Part shown: one piece after another, positions 54,690-63,454 of the stretch
Numbering within the stretch: position 1 is the first letter of the stretch
Layout: the number at the start of each line of letters is the position of its first letter
Source of the DNA: Herminiimonas sp.
GTDB lineage: Bacteria; Pseudomonadota; Gammaproteobacteria; Burkholderiales; Burkholderiaceae
Direction: 5' to 3'
NCBI RefSeq assembly: GCF_030655415.1
Contig: NZ_JAURVN010000004.1
Location: 248,001 to 312,000 of the forward strand
Length of the DNA: 64,000 nt
Made by a program: the position numbers and the translations under genes
The notes under the pieces: generated by a model
What the model was told of the DNA's origin: nothing
Databases searched by the model: none
Seen by the model: the letters and a program-made list of their open reading frames with translations, nothing else

Positions 54690-55574
54690 TCAGTTATTAA
54701 TCTTTTGATTGAACAAGGTACGTGATGCAATGTTCAATGCCAGTACGCTAAAGGTAATCAGCAATGCGCCGCCCCATGCCAGTGAGCGCCAGTTGTCGTA
54801 AGGACTCATCGCGAACTGGTAAATCACCACTGGCAAGTTGGCCATAGGCGCATTCATGTTCGCGCTGTAAAACTGGTTATTCAATGCAGTGAACAGCAAA
54901 GGTGCAGTTTCACCAGAGATGCGCGCCACTGCCAACAAGACGCCGGTAATCACACCAGCTTTGACTGCACGCAAACGCACGAATGTCGCAACACGCCAGC
55001 GCGGTGCACCCAGTGCAAACGCAGCTTCACGCAGACTGGTCGGTACCAGACCCAACATATTGTCAGTAGTACGCACCACGACGGGGATCGCAATCAACGA
55101 GATCGCAAAACTGCCAGCCCAGCCAGAGAAATGTTTGACGTTCGCCACATAGATTGCGTAGATGAACAAGCCAATCACGATCGATGGCGCCGACAACATG
55201 ATGTCGGTAACAAAACGTGTGACTTTCGCAAACCAGCTGACTTCGCCGTATTCCGCCAGATAAATACCCGCCAGAATACCAATCGGCGTGCTGATGAAAA
55301 CTGCTGCGCCCACCATGAACAAGCTGCCGACAATCGCGTTCATCAAACCGCCGCCTTCACTGCCTGGCGCTGGTGTCGTTTGCGTGAAAATTGCCCAGTT
55401 GATTGCGCCCACGCCTTTGATTACCAGCGTGAACAGAATCCACATTAGGAAGAACAAACCGATGATCATCGCAAGGAAAGACAAGGCAATCCCGACGCGA
55501 TGGATCAACAGGCGTTTGCGATAAACCGGATTCATCGTTTCTTTTAGGTCTTCTGCTTTCAAGACTGCACTCAT
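54690..55574 (-). CDS. pstA: Phosphate ABC transporter permease PstA
   Basis: A 294-residue inner-membrane permease with six hydrophobic segments. The cytosolic coupling loop is [36 protein letters not shown] and [17 protein letters not shown] are family blocks. It overlaps pstC by four bases. Confidence 0.95.
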   Translation of the reverse strand: MSAVLKAEDLKETMNPVYRKRLLIHRVGIALSFLAMIIGLFFLMWILFTLVIKGVGAINWAIFTQTTPAPGSEGGGLMNAIVGSLFMVGAAVFISTPIGILAGIYLAEYGEVSWFAKVTRFVTDIMLSAPSIVIGLFIYAIYVANVKHFSGWAGSFAISLIAIPVVVRTTDNMLGLVPTSLREAAFALGAPRWRVATFVRLRAVKAGVITGVLLAVARISGETAPLLFTALNNQFYSANMNAPMANLPVVIYQFAMSPYDNWRSLAWGGALLITFSVLALNIASRTLFNQKINN

Positions 55575-56599
55575 TTCGAACCCTCCTTGCGGGACATACC
55601 CATCAGCATGATTTTTGCAGCTGACAAGACGATAAAGGTAATCACGAACAGGATCAGGCCGAGTGCAAACAGCGATGACACATGCAATACAGATTCTGCT
55701 TCCGCAAATTCATTCGCCAGTGTCGATGCAATACTGTTACCAGCGGCGAACAGCGACCAAGACAGCTTGTGCGCATTACCAATCACGAAGGTAATCGCCA
55801 TCGTTTCGCCGAGTGCGCGACCGAGGCCGAGCATTACGCCGCCGACTACGCCGATGCGGGTGTATGGCAATACGACTTTGCGAACCACTTCCCACTTGGT
55901 GCAGCCGAGTGCGTATGCGGATTCTTTCAATACCGGTGGCACGATCTCGAACACATCACGCATCACCGATGCGATGAACGGAATGATCATGACGGCGAGG
56001 ATGATGCCGGCGGCAAGAATACCGATACCCATTTGCGGGCCTTTGAACAGGTTGCCGATGACCGGCAAGTGTCCAAGAGTGGAAGCCAGCGCAGGCTGGA
56101 TGTAATCCGAGAACAGCGGAGCAAAGACAAACAAACCCCACATACCGTAGATGATGCTCGGCACACCGGCCAGCAATTCAACTGCAGTACCCAAAGGACG
56201 TTTGAGCCAGGCTGGGCATATTTCAGTGAGGAATAATGCAATGCCGAAGCTGATCGGGAAAGCAATCAGCAAGGCGATAAACGATGTAACCAAGGTGCCG
56301 ACGATTGCAATCGCCGCGCCGTATTTATCGTTGACTGGATCCCACTCAACGCTGGTAACAAACGGCAAACCGAATTCTTTTAAAGCAGGCCATGCACCGA
56401 TCATCAACGAGGCGATGATGCCGAGCAGGACGAATAACACGCTTAACGCAAAGATGAACGTTATTTTATGGAAAAGGAAATCCTGAAGCCGCTGCTTGCG
56501 CATCGTGGCCATCAGCGCTTTGCTGAAAATGCCGCCTTCACTATTTTCTTTATCGATATTCATGGCGTGTGCAGAAAGTGCGTTTGGAGTTGCGCTCAT
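55571..56599 (-). CDS. pstC: Phosphate ABC transporter permease PstC
   Basis: A 342-residue permease, partner of PstA. A cytosolic N-terminal tail (about 1-40) precedes six membrane segments; the coupling loop is [18 protein letters not shown], and [16 protein letters not shown] is a family block. It starts 78 bases after pstS, across a strong hairpin that may lower its expression relative to pstS. Confidence 0.95.
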   Translation of the reverse strand: MSATPNALSAHAMNIDKENSEGGIFSKALMATMRKQRLQDFLFHKITFIFALSVLFVLLGIIASLMIGAWPALKEFGLPFVTSVEWDPVNDKYGAAIAIVGTLVTSFIALLIAFPISFGIALFLTEICPAWLKRPLGTAVELLAGVPSIIYGMWGLFVFAPLFSDYIQPALASTLGHLPVIGNLFKGPQMGIGILAAGIILAVMIIPFIASVMRDVFEIVPPVLKESAYALGCTKWEVVRKVVLPYTRIGVVGGVMLGLGRALGETMAITFVIGNAHKLSWSLFAAGNSIASTLANEFAEAESVLHVSSLFALGLILFVITFIVLSAAKIMLMGMSRKEGSK

Positions 56600-56617
56600 A
56601 ATATTTGGTAGTTAAGT

Positions 56618-56645
56618 AGAGCTGCAGCCAACCGGCTGCAGCTCT
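56618..56645 (-). repeat. 12-bp perfect hairpin between pstS and pstC
   Basis: AGAGCTGCAGCC (56618-56629) and GGCTGCAGCTCT (56634-56645) with loop AACC. It follows the pstS stop by about 30 bases and has no T run, so it is likely an mRNA stabiliser or partial attenuator that protects pstS mRNA, not a full terminator. Confidence 0.6.
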
Positions 56646-56676
56646 GTGTAACATTAGACAGCGATTGAATCAGCTC

Positions 56677-57720
56677 TTACCAAACAGCCTTGCCGGAAGC
56701 ATCTTTAATATTTGCTTTCCAGGATTCCTGAACCAGTTTGACGACCGCAGGTGGCATCGCAACATAGTCCAACTCACTCGCCATCGCACCACCATTTTTG
56801 TAAGACCAGTCAAAGAATTTCAACACTTCTTTAGCTTTCTCAGCCGATGCTTGCGATTTGTGGAAAAGAATGAACGATGCGCCAGTGATAGGCCAGCTAG
56901 CTTTGCCAGCCTGGTTGGTCAGAACCACGCCCATGCCTGGTGTTTTCGCCCAGTCAGCACCTGCAGCTGCAGCTTTGAAAGTGTCGTCGTCAGGTTGTAC
57001 AAATTGACCGTCACGGTTTTTCAACTGTGTGTGCGACATTTTGTTCTTTTTAGCGTATGCGTATTCAACATAGCCGATCGAACCTTTGATACGTTGAACG
57101 TTAGCTGCAACGCCTTCGTTACCTTTGCCGCCTACGCCTGCTGGCCATTTAACTGCTGTGCCTGCGCCGACTTCTTTTTGGAATTCAGGAACAGTTTTTG
57201 ACAAGAAGTCGGTCCACAAGAATGTGGTGCCCGATCCGTCCGAACGGTGAACAACGGTGATGTCTTGATCTGTCAGCTTGGCAGTTGGGTTCAATGCAAC
57301 GATTTGTGGATCGTTCCATTTAACGACTTTGCCGAGGTAGATCGCAGCGATCACTTCAGGTGTAAATTTCAATTGGCCAGGTGTAACACCGTCCAAATTG
57401 ACGATAGGCACCACGCCGCCCATGATCGCCGGGAACTGGATCAAGCCTTCAGTTTCCAGTTCTTCTGCTTTCAAAGGCATGTCGGATGCGCCGAAATCAA
57501 CGGTTTTAGCCTTGATTTGTTTGATGCCGCCGCCGGAACCGATGGACTGATAGTTCATGCCCGTGCCGGTGACTGCTTTATAGGATTCTGCCCATTTTGA
57601 ATAAATTGGGTATGGGAATGTTGCACCAGCGCCGGTGATATCAGCAGCTACTGCGGACGAGAACGCCACTGCTGCACCTGCAGCAACTACAGCGGTTTTT
57701 ACAAATTGATTCAATCGCAT
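56677..57720 (-). CDS. pstS: Periplasmic phosphate-binding protein
   Basis: A 347-residue high-affinity phosphate binder. Signal peptide to about residue 26 (SAVAADITGAG, cut near AVAA). Phosphate-binding blocks: GAGATFPYPIYSKW, QSIGSGGGIKQI, FGASDMPL and VVHRSDGSGTTFLWTDF. It is the first gene of the pst-phoUBR unit, under a PHO box at 57775-57792. Confidence 0.96.
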   Translation of the reverse strand: MRLNQFVKTAVVAAGAAVAFSSAVAADITGAGATFPYPIYSKWAESYKAVTGTGMNYQSIGSGGGIKQIKAKTVDFGASDMPLKAEELETEGLIQFPAIMGGVVPIVNLDGVTPGQLKFTPEVIAAIYLGKVVKWNDPQIVALNPTAKLTDQDITVVHRSDGSGTTFLWTDFLSKTVPEFQKEVGAGTAVKWPAGVGGKGNEGVAANVQRIKGSIGYVEYAYAKKNKMSHTQLKNRDGQFVQPDDDTFKAAAAGADWAKTPGMGVVLTNQAGKASWPITGASFILFHKSQASAEKAKEVLKFFDWSYKNGGAMASELDYVAMPPAVVKLVQESWKANIKDASGKAVW

Positions 57721-57758
57721 ATCTGCTCCTTAGGGGTTAACTAAATAAGACAGTGCGA

Positions 57759-57792
57759 ACTCTAGCGAACAATTATGACAGCTTTATGACTT
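57759..57792 (-). promoter_or_regulatory. PHO box and -10 of pstS
   Basis: On the minus strand AAGTCAT-AAAG-CTGTCAT (57792-57775) gives the 7-4-7 PhoB layout; ten bases later TAGAGT (57764-57759) fits a -10. The pstS ATG lies about 40 bases downstream. Confidence 0.85.
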
Positions 57793-57802
57793 CCCAAAAA
57801 TG

Positions 57803-57820
57803 ATGTCATAAACTTGATAA
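57803..57820 (+). promoter_or_regulatory. Degenerate third PHO-box-like site
   Basis: ATGTCAT-AAAC-TTGATAA has a good left half and a poor right half. It lies between the two strong boxes and might help PhoB binding. Confidence 0.4.
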
Positions 57821-57833
57821 AGCGCAAAAATAG

Positions 57834-57867
57834 CTGTCATTAAGTTGTCATAATGAGCCTCTACACT
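57834..57867 (+). promoter_or_regulatory. PHO box and -10 of ppk
   Basis: CTGTCAT-TAAG-TTGTCAT (57834-57851) is a nearly perfect PHO box. Ten bases on, TACACT (57862-57867) fits a -10. Transcription would start near 57874, very close to the ppk ATG at 57881. Confidence 0.85.
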
Positions 57868-57880
57868 CTGCGAGATTCCA

Positions 57881-59998
57881 ATGGCCAAAGTCAAGAAAAT
57901 GCACAAGAAAGCCGCAGCAGTAGTTATTCCGCCACCGATTCCGTCTAAAAGCGCGATCTATTTAAACCGCGAATTATCCCAGCTGGCCTTCAATCGCCGG
58001 GTCTTGGCGCAGGCCGAGAACCCGGCTGTCCCTTTGCTGGAACGCCTGAAATACTTATGTATTGTTAGTAATAATCTGGATGAATTGTTTGAAGTCCGGA
58101 TTGCCAGCCTGTTAGCGAATAACCATGTAGATGGCGAAATCATCGAAGCGCCCGCACTGTCGGCAGCGCTGGCGATCGCCGGCACAGAATGTCATCAAAT
58201 CGTCGAACGCCAATATCGCGTATTGAATGAAGACGTTTTGCCGCAGCTCGCGCAACAAGGCATCCATTTATTACGCGATCAAGATCGTAACGAAGCACAA
58301 CGCGCCTGGGTCAAATCCTATTTCGACCGTGAAGTGCGTCCACTGTTAACACCGATCGGTCTCGACCCAGCCCATCCCTTCCCACAAGTCGTCAACAAGA
58401 GTTTGAACTTCATTGTTGAGTTGTCGGGCAAAGATGCTTTTGGTCGCGGTACGGCGATCGCGATTTTGAAAGCACCGCGTGTGTTGCCGCGCGTGATTCA
58501 ATTGCCGCCTGAGCTTTCGAAAAACGGTATCTCGTTCTGCTTGCTGTCTTCCGTCATCCATGCACACATCAACGATTTGTTTACCGGACGCGAAGTGCTG
58601 GCCTACTCGCAATTCCGCGTGACGCGTAACAGCGATCTGTGGGTAGATGAAGAAGAAGTCAAAAACCTGCGTCAAGCCTTGCAAGGAGAACTGCAAAGCC
58701 GTAATTTCGGCGTCGCCGTACGTCTGGAAGTCGCGAAAAATTGCCCACCGCATCTTTCCCAATTCCTGCTGGAACAATTCTCGATTGATAAAAACCGCCT
58801 GTATGCGGTCGATGGTCCGGTCAACATGGTGCGTCTGTCCGAGCTGATTGATCACGTCAAGAAGCCAGAACTGCGCTTTCAACCCTACTCGCCTTTGTAT
58901 CCCGCCAAGCTGGCCAATACAGATTTGTTCGCTGTGATCAGCAAGCATGATGTTCTCCTGCACCATCCCTTCCAATCATTCCAGCCAGTGCTCGATTTCA
59001 TCCGTAGCGCGGCACACGATCCATCCGTGGTCGCGATCAAGCAGACGATTTATCGTACCGGCATGAATTCCGACTTGATGGAATCATTGATCATCGCCGC
59101 GCAACGCGGCAAAGAAGTCACCGTTGTTGTTGAACTGATGGCGCGCTTTGATGAAGAAGCAAATATCAACTGGGCGGATAGACTCGAACGCGCAGGCGCG
59201 CAAGTCGTTTATGGCGTGGTTGGTTTGAAAACACATGCCAAACTGGCACTCGTGATCCGTCGTGAAGAAGGTGCGCTGCGCTACTACGCGCACATGGGTA
59301 CTGGTAACTATCATCCAAGCACCACCAAGTTTTATACCGATTTTGGTTTGCTGACGGCCAATCCTGCGCTTGCTACCGAGGTCAATGAAGTCTTTATTCA
59401 TTTGACCAGCCTAACCAAGCCAAAAACGCTGCATCATCTGTGGCTCGCGCCATTTGCCTTGCAAAAGGAATTTATCAAGGCGATCCGCAACGAAGCAAAG
59501 ATTGCCAAGGCCGGTCGACCAGGCCGCATCATCGCCAAGATGAATGCACTGCTGGATGAGTCAGTCATACGCGCGCTGTATGCGGCGTCAGCGGACGGCG
59601 TGAAGATCGACTTGATCGTACGTGGCGCCTGCGCCTTGCGCCCAGGCGTGCCAGGCTTGTCGGAAAACATCCGCGTGCGCTCCGTCGTTGGACGCTTCCT
59701 CGAGCACAGCCGCATTTATTATTTCCGCAATGATCTGGCGCATGACATTTATCTATCCAGCGCCGACTGGATGAACCGCAATCTGTTCCGCCGTATTGAA
59801 GTCGCGTTCCCGGTTCTGGATCCAGTCCTGAAGAAACGCGTCATAGCAGAAGGCCTGGATCCTTACCTCAAAGACAATATGAATTCGTGGGAACTGGATT
59901 CAAACGGCGTCTATCAAAAACGCAAACCGCGCGGCAAAGCTGCAGCCTTCAGCGCGCAACAACATTTGATGAGCGTTCTAGGCACGCCCTTGGAGTAA
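57881..59998 (+). CDS. ppk: Polyphosphate kinase 1
   Basis: A 705-residue PPK1 that polymerises the gamma-phosphate of ATP into polyphosphate. The N-terminal domain has YLNRELSQLAFNRRVLAQAE; phosphorylated-His block KTHAKLALVIRREEG, then YAHMGTGNYHPSTTKFYTD and the second conserved His in LEHSRIYYFRN. A Lys/Ala-rich 20-residue N-terminal extension precedes the fold. The start is ATG 57881; the inferred transcription start leaves a leader of only about seven bases, so ATG 57899 may also be used. PhoB-controlled by context. Confidence 0.95.
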   Translation: MAKVKKMHKKAAAVVIPPPIPSKSAIYLNRELSQLAFNRRVLAQAENPAVPLLERLKYLCIVSNNLDELFEVRIASLLANNHVDGEIIEAPALSAALAIAGTECHQIVERQYRVLNEDVLPQLAQQGIHLLRDQDRNEAQRAWVKSYFDREVRPLLTPIGLDPAHPFPQVVNKSLNFIVELSGKDAFGRGTAIAILKAPRVLPRVIQLPPELSKNGISFCLLSSVIHAHINDLFTGREVLAYSQFRVTRNSDLWVDEEEVKNLRQALQGELQSRNFGVAVRLEVAKNCPPHLSQFLLEQFSIDKNRLYAVDGPVNMVRLSELIDHVKKPELRFQPYSPLYPAKLANTDLFAVISKHDVLLHHPFQSFQPVLDFIRSAAHDPSVVAIKQTIYRTGMNSDLMESLIIAAQRGKEVTVVVELMARFDEEANINWADRLERAGAQVVYGVVGLKTHAKLALVIRREEGALRYYAHMGTGNYHPSTTKFYTDFGLLTANPALATEVNEVFIHLTSLTKPKTLHHLWLAPFALQKEFIKAIRNEAKIAKAGRPGRIIAKMNALLDESVIRALYAASADGVKIDLIVRGACALRPGVPGLSENIRVRSVVGRFLEHSRIYYFRNDLAHDIYLSSADWMNRNLFRRIEVAFPVLDPVLKKRVIAEGLDPYLKDNMNSWELDSNGVYQKRKPRGKAAAFSAQQHLMSVLGTPLE

Positions 59999-60002
59999 GG
60001 AC

Positions 60003-60461
60003 ATGGAATTGATCTTGTGGCGACATGCAGAAGCAGAAATGGGCGAACCCGACGAGGGTCGCGCCTTGACAGCAAAAGGCCACAAGCAAGCATGGAAAAT
60101 GGCCGAATGGCTGGACCATAATTTGCCGAATAGTTGCAAAATTCTGGTCAGCCCGGCGACCCGTACCGTTCAAACCGCAGAAGCATTAGGCCGCAAGTTC
60201 AAGATCGTCGATGACTTGGCTCCTGATTCCACCGCAGAAAAAATCCTCGCAGCAGCGCATTGGCCGGATAGTCGTGAGCCAGTGTTGATTGTCGGTCACC
60301 AACCAACCTTGGGGCAAATCGCTTCGCTATTGATTAGCGGCGCATCGCAAGACTGGACTATCCGCAAAGGTAATGTAGTGTGGATAGTGCAACGCGATAA
60401 GGGCGAGACTGCCGGCAATTATGTACGCGCAGTAATGGCACCGGATTTGCTGGCAAAGTAA
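60003..60461 (+). CDS. sixA: SixA-type phosphohistidine phosphatase
   Basis: A 152-residue histidine phosphatase. The catalytic His8 is in LWRHAEAEMG; SPATRTVQTAEALG and the second His in IVGHQPTLGQIASLL complete the site. It lies four bases after ppk and shares its transcript. SixA removes phosphate from phosphohistidine on signalling proteins; a role alongside ppk is suggested by position only. Confidence 0.93.
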   Translation: MELILWRHAEAEMGEPDEGRALTAKGHKQAWKMAEWLDHNLPNSCKILVSPATRTVQTAEALGRKFKIVDDLAPDSTAEKILAAAHWPDSREPVLIVGHQPTLGQIASLLISGASQDWTIRKGNVVWIVQRDKGETAGNYVRAVMAPDLLAK

Positions 60462-60480
60462 TTAATTCCAAGCGTTAAAG

Positions 60481-60514
60481 AAAAAGCCGGCAGATAATAT
60501 CTGCCGGCTTTTTT
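60481..60514. terminator. Bidirectional rho-independent terminator
   Basis: AAAAAGCCGGCAGATAATATCTGCCGGCTTTTTT: a long perfect stem with T tracts both ways, between sixA (plus) and the glycosyltransferase gene (minus). Confidence 0.95.
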
Positions 60515-60542
60515 GTCTTGAAGGTGCGTGTGAACGTTTAAA

Positions 60543-61580
60543 TTACGCCAACGATGAACGCACAACAGGAATATGGCTCGCCTTGCGTACCGGATGCAAA
60601 TGCTTCAAAAACTGTTGAGTCGCAGCGCTCCACGAATAGCATAAAGCGTGTTCCCTGACCGTCGAACGCTTCAAGTTCAAGGCTTCAAAACAAGCGCGCA
60701 TCAAGTCCGTATCCAATACGCCGGATTTGCCATGTGCCACAACGTCTATCGGTCCTTCGACCGGATAAGCTGCCACCGGCACACCGCAAGCCATCGCTTC
60801 GATCAATACCAAACCAAAGGTATCGGTACGACTAGGAAATACGAAGACATCCGCACAGTTGTAATAAGCCGGCAACGCTTCATGCGGCTTGGATCCGAGA
60901 AAACGCACTTCAGGATATTTCTTTTCCAGCTCGTCACGCATAGGGCCATCGCCAATGACCCATTTAGCCCCCGGCAATTCCATCTGCAGAAAAGCTTCAA
61001 TATTCTTTTCGACTGCGATGCGGCCCACGTACAAATACAGTGGACGCTTCAAGGTCCCTTCTTCGCGCGGACCTGGTTTGAAGTAATTGGTATCGACACC
61101 ACGACTCCATTGCACCACGTTCTTGAAGCCGCTCAGTTCCAGCGCATCCTGCATGCGCGGTGTCGGCACCATCACAGCCTTCGATGGTTTATGAAACCAC
61201 TTCAACCAGCGATACGTCAAAGCCAGCGGCAAGTGATAACGCGCACGTAAATATTCCGGAAAACGTGTGTGATATGCGGTCGTGAAATCCAGTCCACGAT
61301 TGATGCAGTAACGTCGCGCAGCCAGTCCCATCGGGCCTTCAGTTGCGATGTGTATGCAGTCTGCATCGAAATCATCCAGCGCCGCTGCGACCTTGCCATA
61401 CGGCTTATAGGCGAGGCGAATTTCCGGATAACTAGGGCAGGAATATGTCTTCATGTTTTCCGGCGTCACCATCAACACTGCATGGCCGTTGGCGCGCAAT
61501 TGCTTGCGCGTGGCCTTCAGGGTATTGACGACTCCGTTGACTTGCGGTGCCCAGGCATCCGTTATGATGGCGATACGCAT
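60543..61580 (-). CDS. GT4 glycosyltransferase, probable diacylglycerol glycosyltransferase
   Basis: A 345-residue GT-B enzyme. MRIAIITDAWAPQVNGVVN is the opening of a well-known GT4 subgroup (MgtA, PimB-like and the lipid glycosyltransferase Agt). The donor site has LYVGRIAVEKNIEAFLQ, VFVFPSRTDTFGLVLIEAMA and CGVPVAAYPVEGP. The start is ATG 61580 with AAGGAAGAAG upstream; a longer ORF from 61637 lies in the phosphoesterase gene. In a PHO-linked operon after a metallophosphoesterase it may glycosylate diacylglycerol. That role is an inference. Confidence 0.82.
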   Translation of the reverse strand: MRIAIITDAWAPQVNGVVNTLKATRKQLRANGHAVLMVTPENMKTYSCPSYPEIRLAYKPYGKVAAALDDFDADCIHIATEGPMGLAARRYCINRGLDFTTAYHTRFPEYLRARYHLPLALTYRWLKWFHKPSKAVMVPTPRMQDALELSGFKNVVQWSRGVDTNYFKPGPREEGTLKRPLYLYVGRIAVEKNIEAFLQMELPGAKWVIGDGPMRDELEKKYPEVRFLGSKPHEALPAYYNCADVFVFPSRTDTFGLVLIEAMACGVPVAAYPVEGPIDVVAHGKSGVLDTDLMRACFEALNLKRSTVREHALCYSWSAATQQFLKHLHPVRKASHIPVVRSSLA

Positions 61581-62446
61581 AGTTCTTCTTCCTTTTGATA
61601 ATTGGCGCTTTGCTGTGGCATCACAATTTCTTGCCATGTGACCAGACGCAATTCGCCAGTATGATCTTCGACCAGCGCCGACAAACTCTCGACCCAGTCA
61701 CCGTCGTTGCAATACGTAATGCCATCGATTTCGCGAATTTCCGGCTTGTGGATGTGGCCGCAAATCACGCCATCCAGGCCACGCCGTTTGGCTTCCGCCG
61801 CCAATGCATTTTCAAATGAAGAGATGTAGCTGACTGCATTCTTCACTTTCAGTTTCAAATATTGCGACAGCGACCAGTAAGGCAAACCAGCGCGTGCGCG
61901 CCAGCTATTGAGCCACTGATTCCATTTCAAGATCATCGTGTACAGATTGTCGCCAACGTAAGCCAACCACTTGGCACAAGAGATCACGCCGTCGAAGCGA
62001 TCGCCATGCAGCACCAGCATCCGTTTGCCTTGCGCTGTCGTATGGATCAATTCATCACGTACGCGGATGCCACCAAAATCCAGATCGATGAATTGGCGTA
62101 CCGCTTCGTCATGATTGCCGGGAACGAAAATAACTTCCGTACCCTTCTTGGCTTTTTTCAATACCGTTTGCACGACGTTGTTATGGGATTGATCCCAGTA
62201 CCAGCGACGCTTGAGCTGCCAGCCGTCGATGATGTCACCAACCAGATACAAGGTATCTGACTCAGTTCTGCGTAAAAATTCCAGCAGACGTTGTGCCTGG
62301 CAACCGGTGGTTCCCAGATGAACATCTGAGATCCAGATGGTACGGAAGCGAATCGGATCTCGTGCTTTTTCACGCTTGGTTTCATGCGCATGACCAGTGT
62401 CCGCGCCAAGAAAATCTTTCGTCAGGAACTGGTCGCGTAGTTTCAT
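61562..62446 (-). CDS. Metallophosphoesterase (LpxH/PlcP-like)
   Basis: A 294-residue calcineurin-type phosphoesterase. The dimetal motifs are WISDVHLGTTGCQ, GDIIDGWQL, VPGNHDEAVR, LHGDRFD and CGHIHKPEI. Such proteins are often called UDP-2,3-diacylglucosamine hydrolase, but this subgroup includes PlcP, the phospholipase C-like enzyme that turns phospholipids into diacylglycerol under phosphate starvation. The neighbours (an OlsB-like acyltransferase, a GT4 enzyme and a PHO-box-like array) favour PlcP. It overlaps the OlsB-like gene by ATGA and the GT gene by 19 bases. Confidence 0.82.
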   Translation of the reverse strand: MKLRDQFLTKDFLGADTGHAHETKREKARDPIRFRTIWISDVHLGTTGCQAQRLLEFLRRTESDTLYLVGDIIDGWQLKRRWYWDQSHNNVVQTVLKKAKKGTEVIFVPGNHDEAVRQFIDLDFGGIRVRDELIHTTAQGKRMLVLHGDRFDGVISCAKWLAYVGDNLYTMILKWNQWLNSWRARAGLPYWSLSQYLKLKVKNAVSYISSFENALAAEAKRRGLDGVICGHIHKPEIREIDGITYCNDGDWVESLSALVEDHTGELRLVTWQEIVMPQQSANYQKEEELCVSPS

Positions 62447-63234
62447 GCTGGCGCGTCCTCTTTGGCTTTATCTTTGGCGCCATCTTTAAGATAGTGACGC
62501 GCATAACGGCTATCGAGTTTGGCTAGCGGCAGCATCATGAAAAGATCTGCGCTATGGAAGTCAGGATCCCACGCCGGTTCGCCGCAAATCCACGCACCGC
62601 TACGCAAGTAACCTTTGATCAACGCTGGCATATCCGGCTTATGGCCGGCTTCGCGCTCCGCTATCGGGAACGGCAAGTGAGGTTTGATGCGATATTCAGC
62701 CGGTGCCAGATTGGTTTCCGCAATCGCGTGATACAGCGCCGCGGCATTGTGGCCACCGTCTGCCAGACTGATGCTGGCGCAGCCGATCAGGTATTCGCAT
62801 TTTTCTTTTTGCATGAAAGCCGCGATCCCTGCCCACAGCATCATGATGACAGCACCGCTGCGGTATTTTGGGTGGATGCAAGCACGGCCTGCTTCGGCAA
62901 TGCGACCACGTAAATTATCGAGTCGGCTCAGATCGAATTCTTGTTCGGAGTAAAAACCACCTGCCTTGCGCGCAGCTTGCGGGCTCAAAACACGGTAGGT
63001 GCCGACCACTTTCAGTGTGGTGGAATCGCGTACGATCAAGTGATCGCAATAAGCATCGTATTCATCTTTATCGAGGCGTTCTGCGTTTGCCAATGCGGTC
63101 AAACCCATCCCTTCGATAAATACCTTGTAACGCAAACGCTGTACTTCTCGCACTTCTTCCGGCGTGCTGGCCATACTCAAGGTCAGTCTTGGGGAAGCGG
63201 AGGTCGTATCGGCAGAAGCATTCAGTAATCGCAT
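62443..63234 (-). CDS. OlsB-like N-acyltransferase (GNAT fold)
   Basis: A 263-residue acyltransferase of the hemolysin/OlsB GNAT group. RLTLSMASTPEEVREVQRLR and YRVLSPQAARKAGGFYSEQEF, IAEAGRACIHPKYRSGAVIM and IGCASISLADGG are family blocks. OlsB adds a 3-hydroxyacyl chain from ACP to ornithine, the first step to phosphate-free ornithine lipids. First gene of the three-gene unit. An OlsA partner is not in the window. N-acyl amino acid synthases of exosortase systems are the alternative. Confidence 0.78.
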   Translation of the reverse strand: MRLLNASADTTSASPRLTLSMASTPEEVREVQRLRYKVFIEGMGLTALANAERLDKDEYDAYCDHLIVRDSTTLKVVGTYRVLSPQAARKAGGFYSEQEFDLSRLDNLRGRIAEAGRACIHPKYRSGAVIMMLWAGIAAFMQKEKCEYLIGCASISLADGGHNAAALYHAIAETNLAPAEYRIKPHLPFPIAEREAGHKPDMPALIKGYLRSGAWICGEPAWDPDFHSADLFMMLPLAKLDSRYARHYLKDGAKDKAKEDAPA

Positions 63235-63289
63235 GTGTCGTCCTTTGTATTGTGACGAGCAAAGCGTAACTGTTGATTACTTCAGCAAA

Positions 63290-63318
63290 ATGACAGGAGC
63301 ATGTCATTTTGATGACAC
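63290..63318 (-). promoter_or_regulatory. PHO-box-like array upstream of the OlsB-like operon
   Basis: On the minus strand GTGTCAT-CAAA-ATGACAT-GCTC-CTGTCAT shows three 7-base units at exact 11-base spacing, first and third close to the PhoB consensus, the middle one degenerate. It ends 56 bases before the start codon at 63234. The same stretch also contains an inverted repeat (AAAATGACA/TGTCATTTT), so another regulator is possible. Confidence 0.55.
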
Positions 63319-63372
63319 TACAACACTAGCGATTTAAATTTAGGTTTGAATTTCAATTTTTGAGCCGGCAAT

Positions 63373-63404
63373 AAAAAAGCCGATGCATCAGCATCGGCTT
63401 TTTT
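63373..63404. terminator. Bidirectional rho-independent terminator
   Basis: AAAAAAGCCGATGC-ATCA-GCATCGGCTTTTTT, a 14-bp perfect stem. On the minus strand it ends the histone H1-like gene, 51 bases after its stop. Confidence 0.93.
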
Positions 63405-63454
63405 ATTGTTCAGACAAATCACTATGCGGCATGTCTTGTGACCATCTGCAAAGC

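Noticed and set aside
61217..62260. Open reading frames opposite the phosphoesterase and glycosyltransferase genes
   Set aside because: They are shadows of well-conserved proteins on the other strand and lack ribosome binding sites or recognisable domains.
61562..62446. Firm assignment as LpxH of lipid A synthesis
   Set aside because: The sequence motifs are shared with PlcP-type enzymes, and the operon context points to lipid remodelling; the name LpxH was kept only as an alternative.
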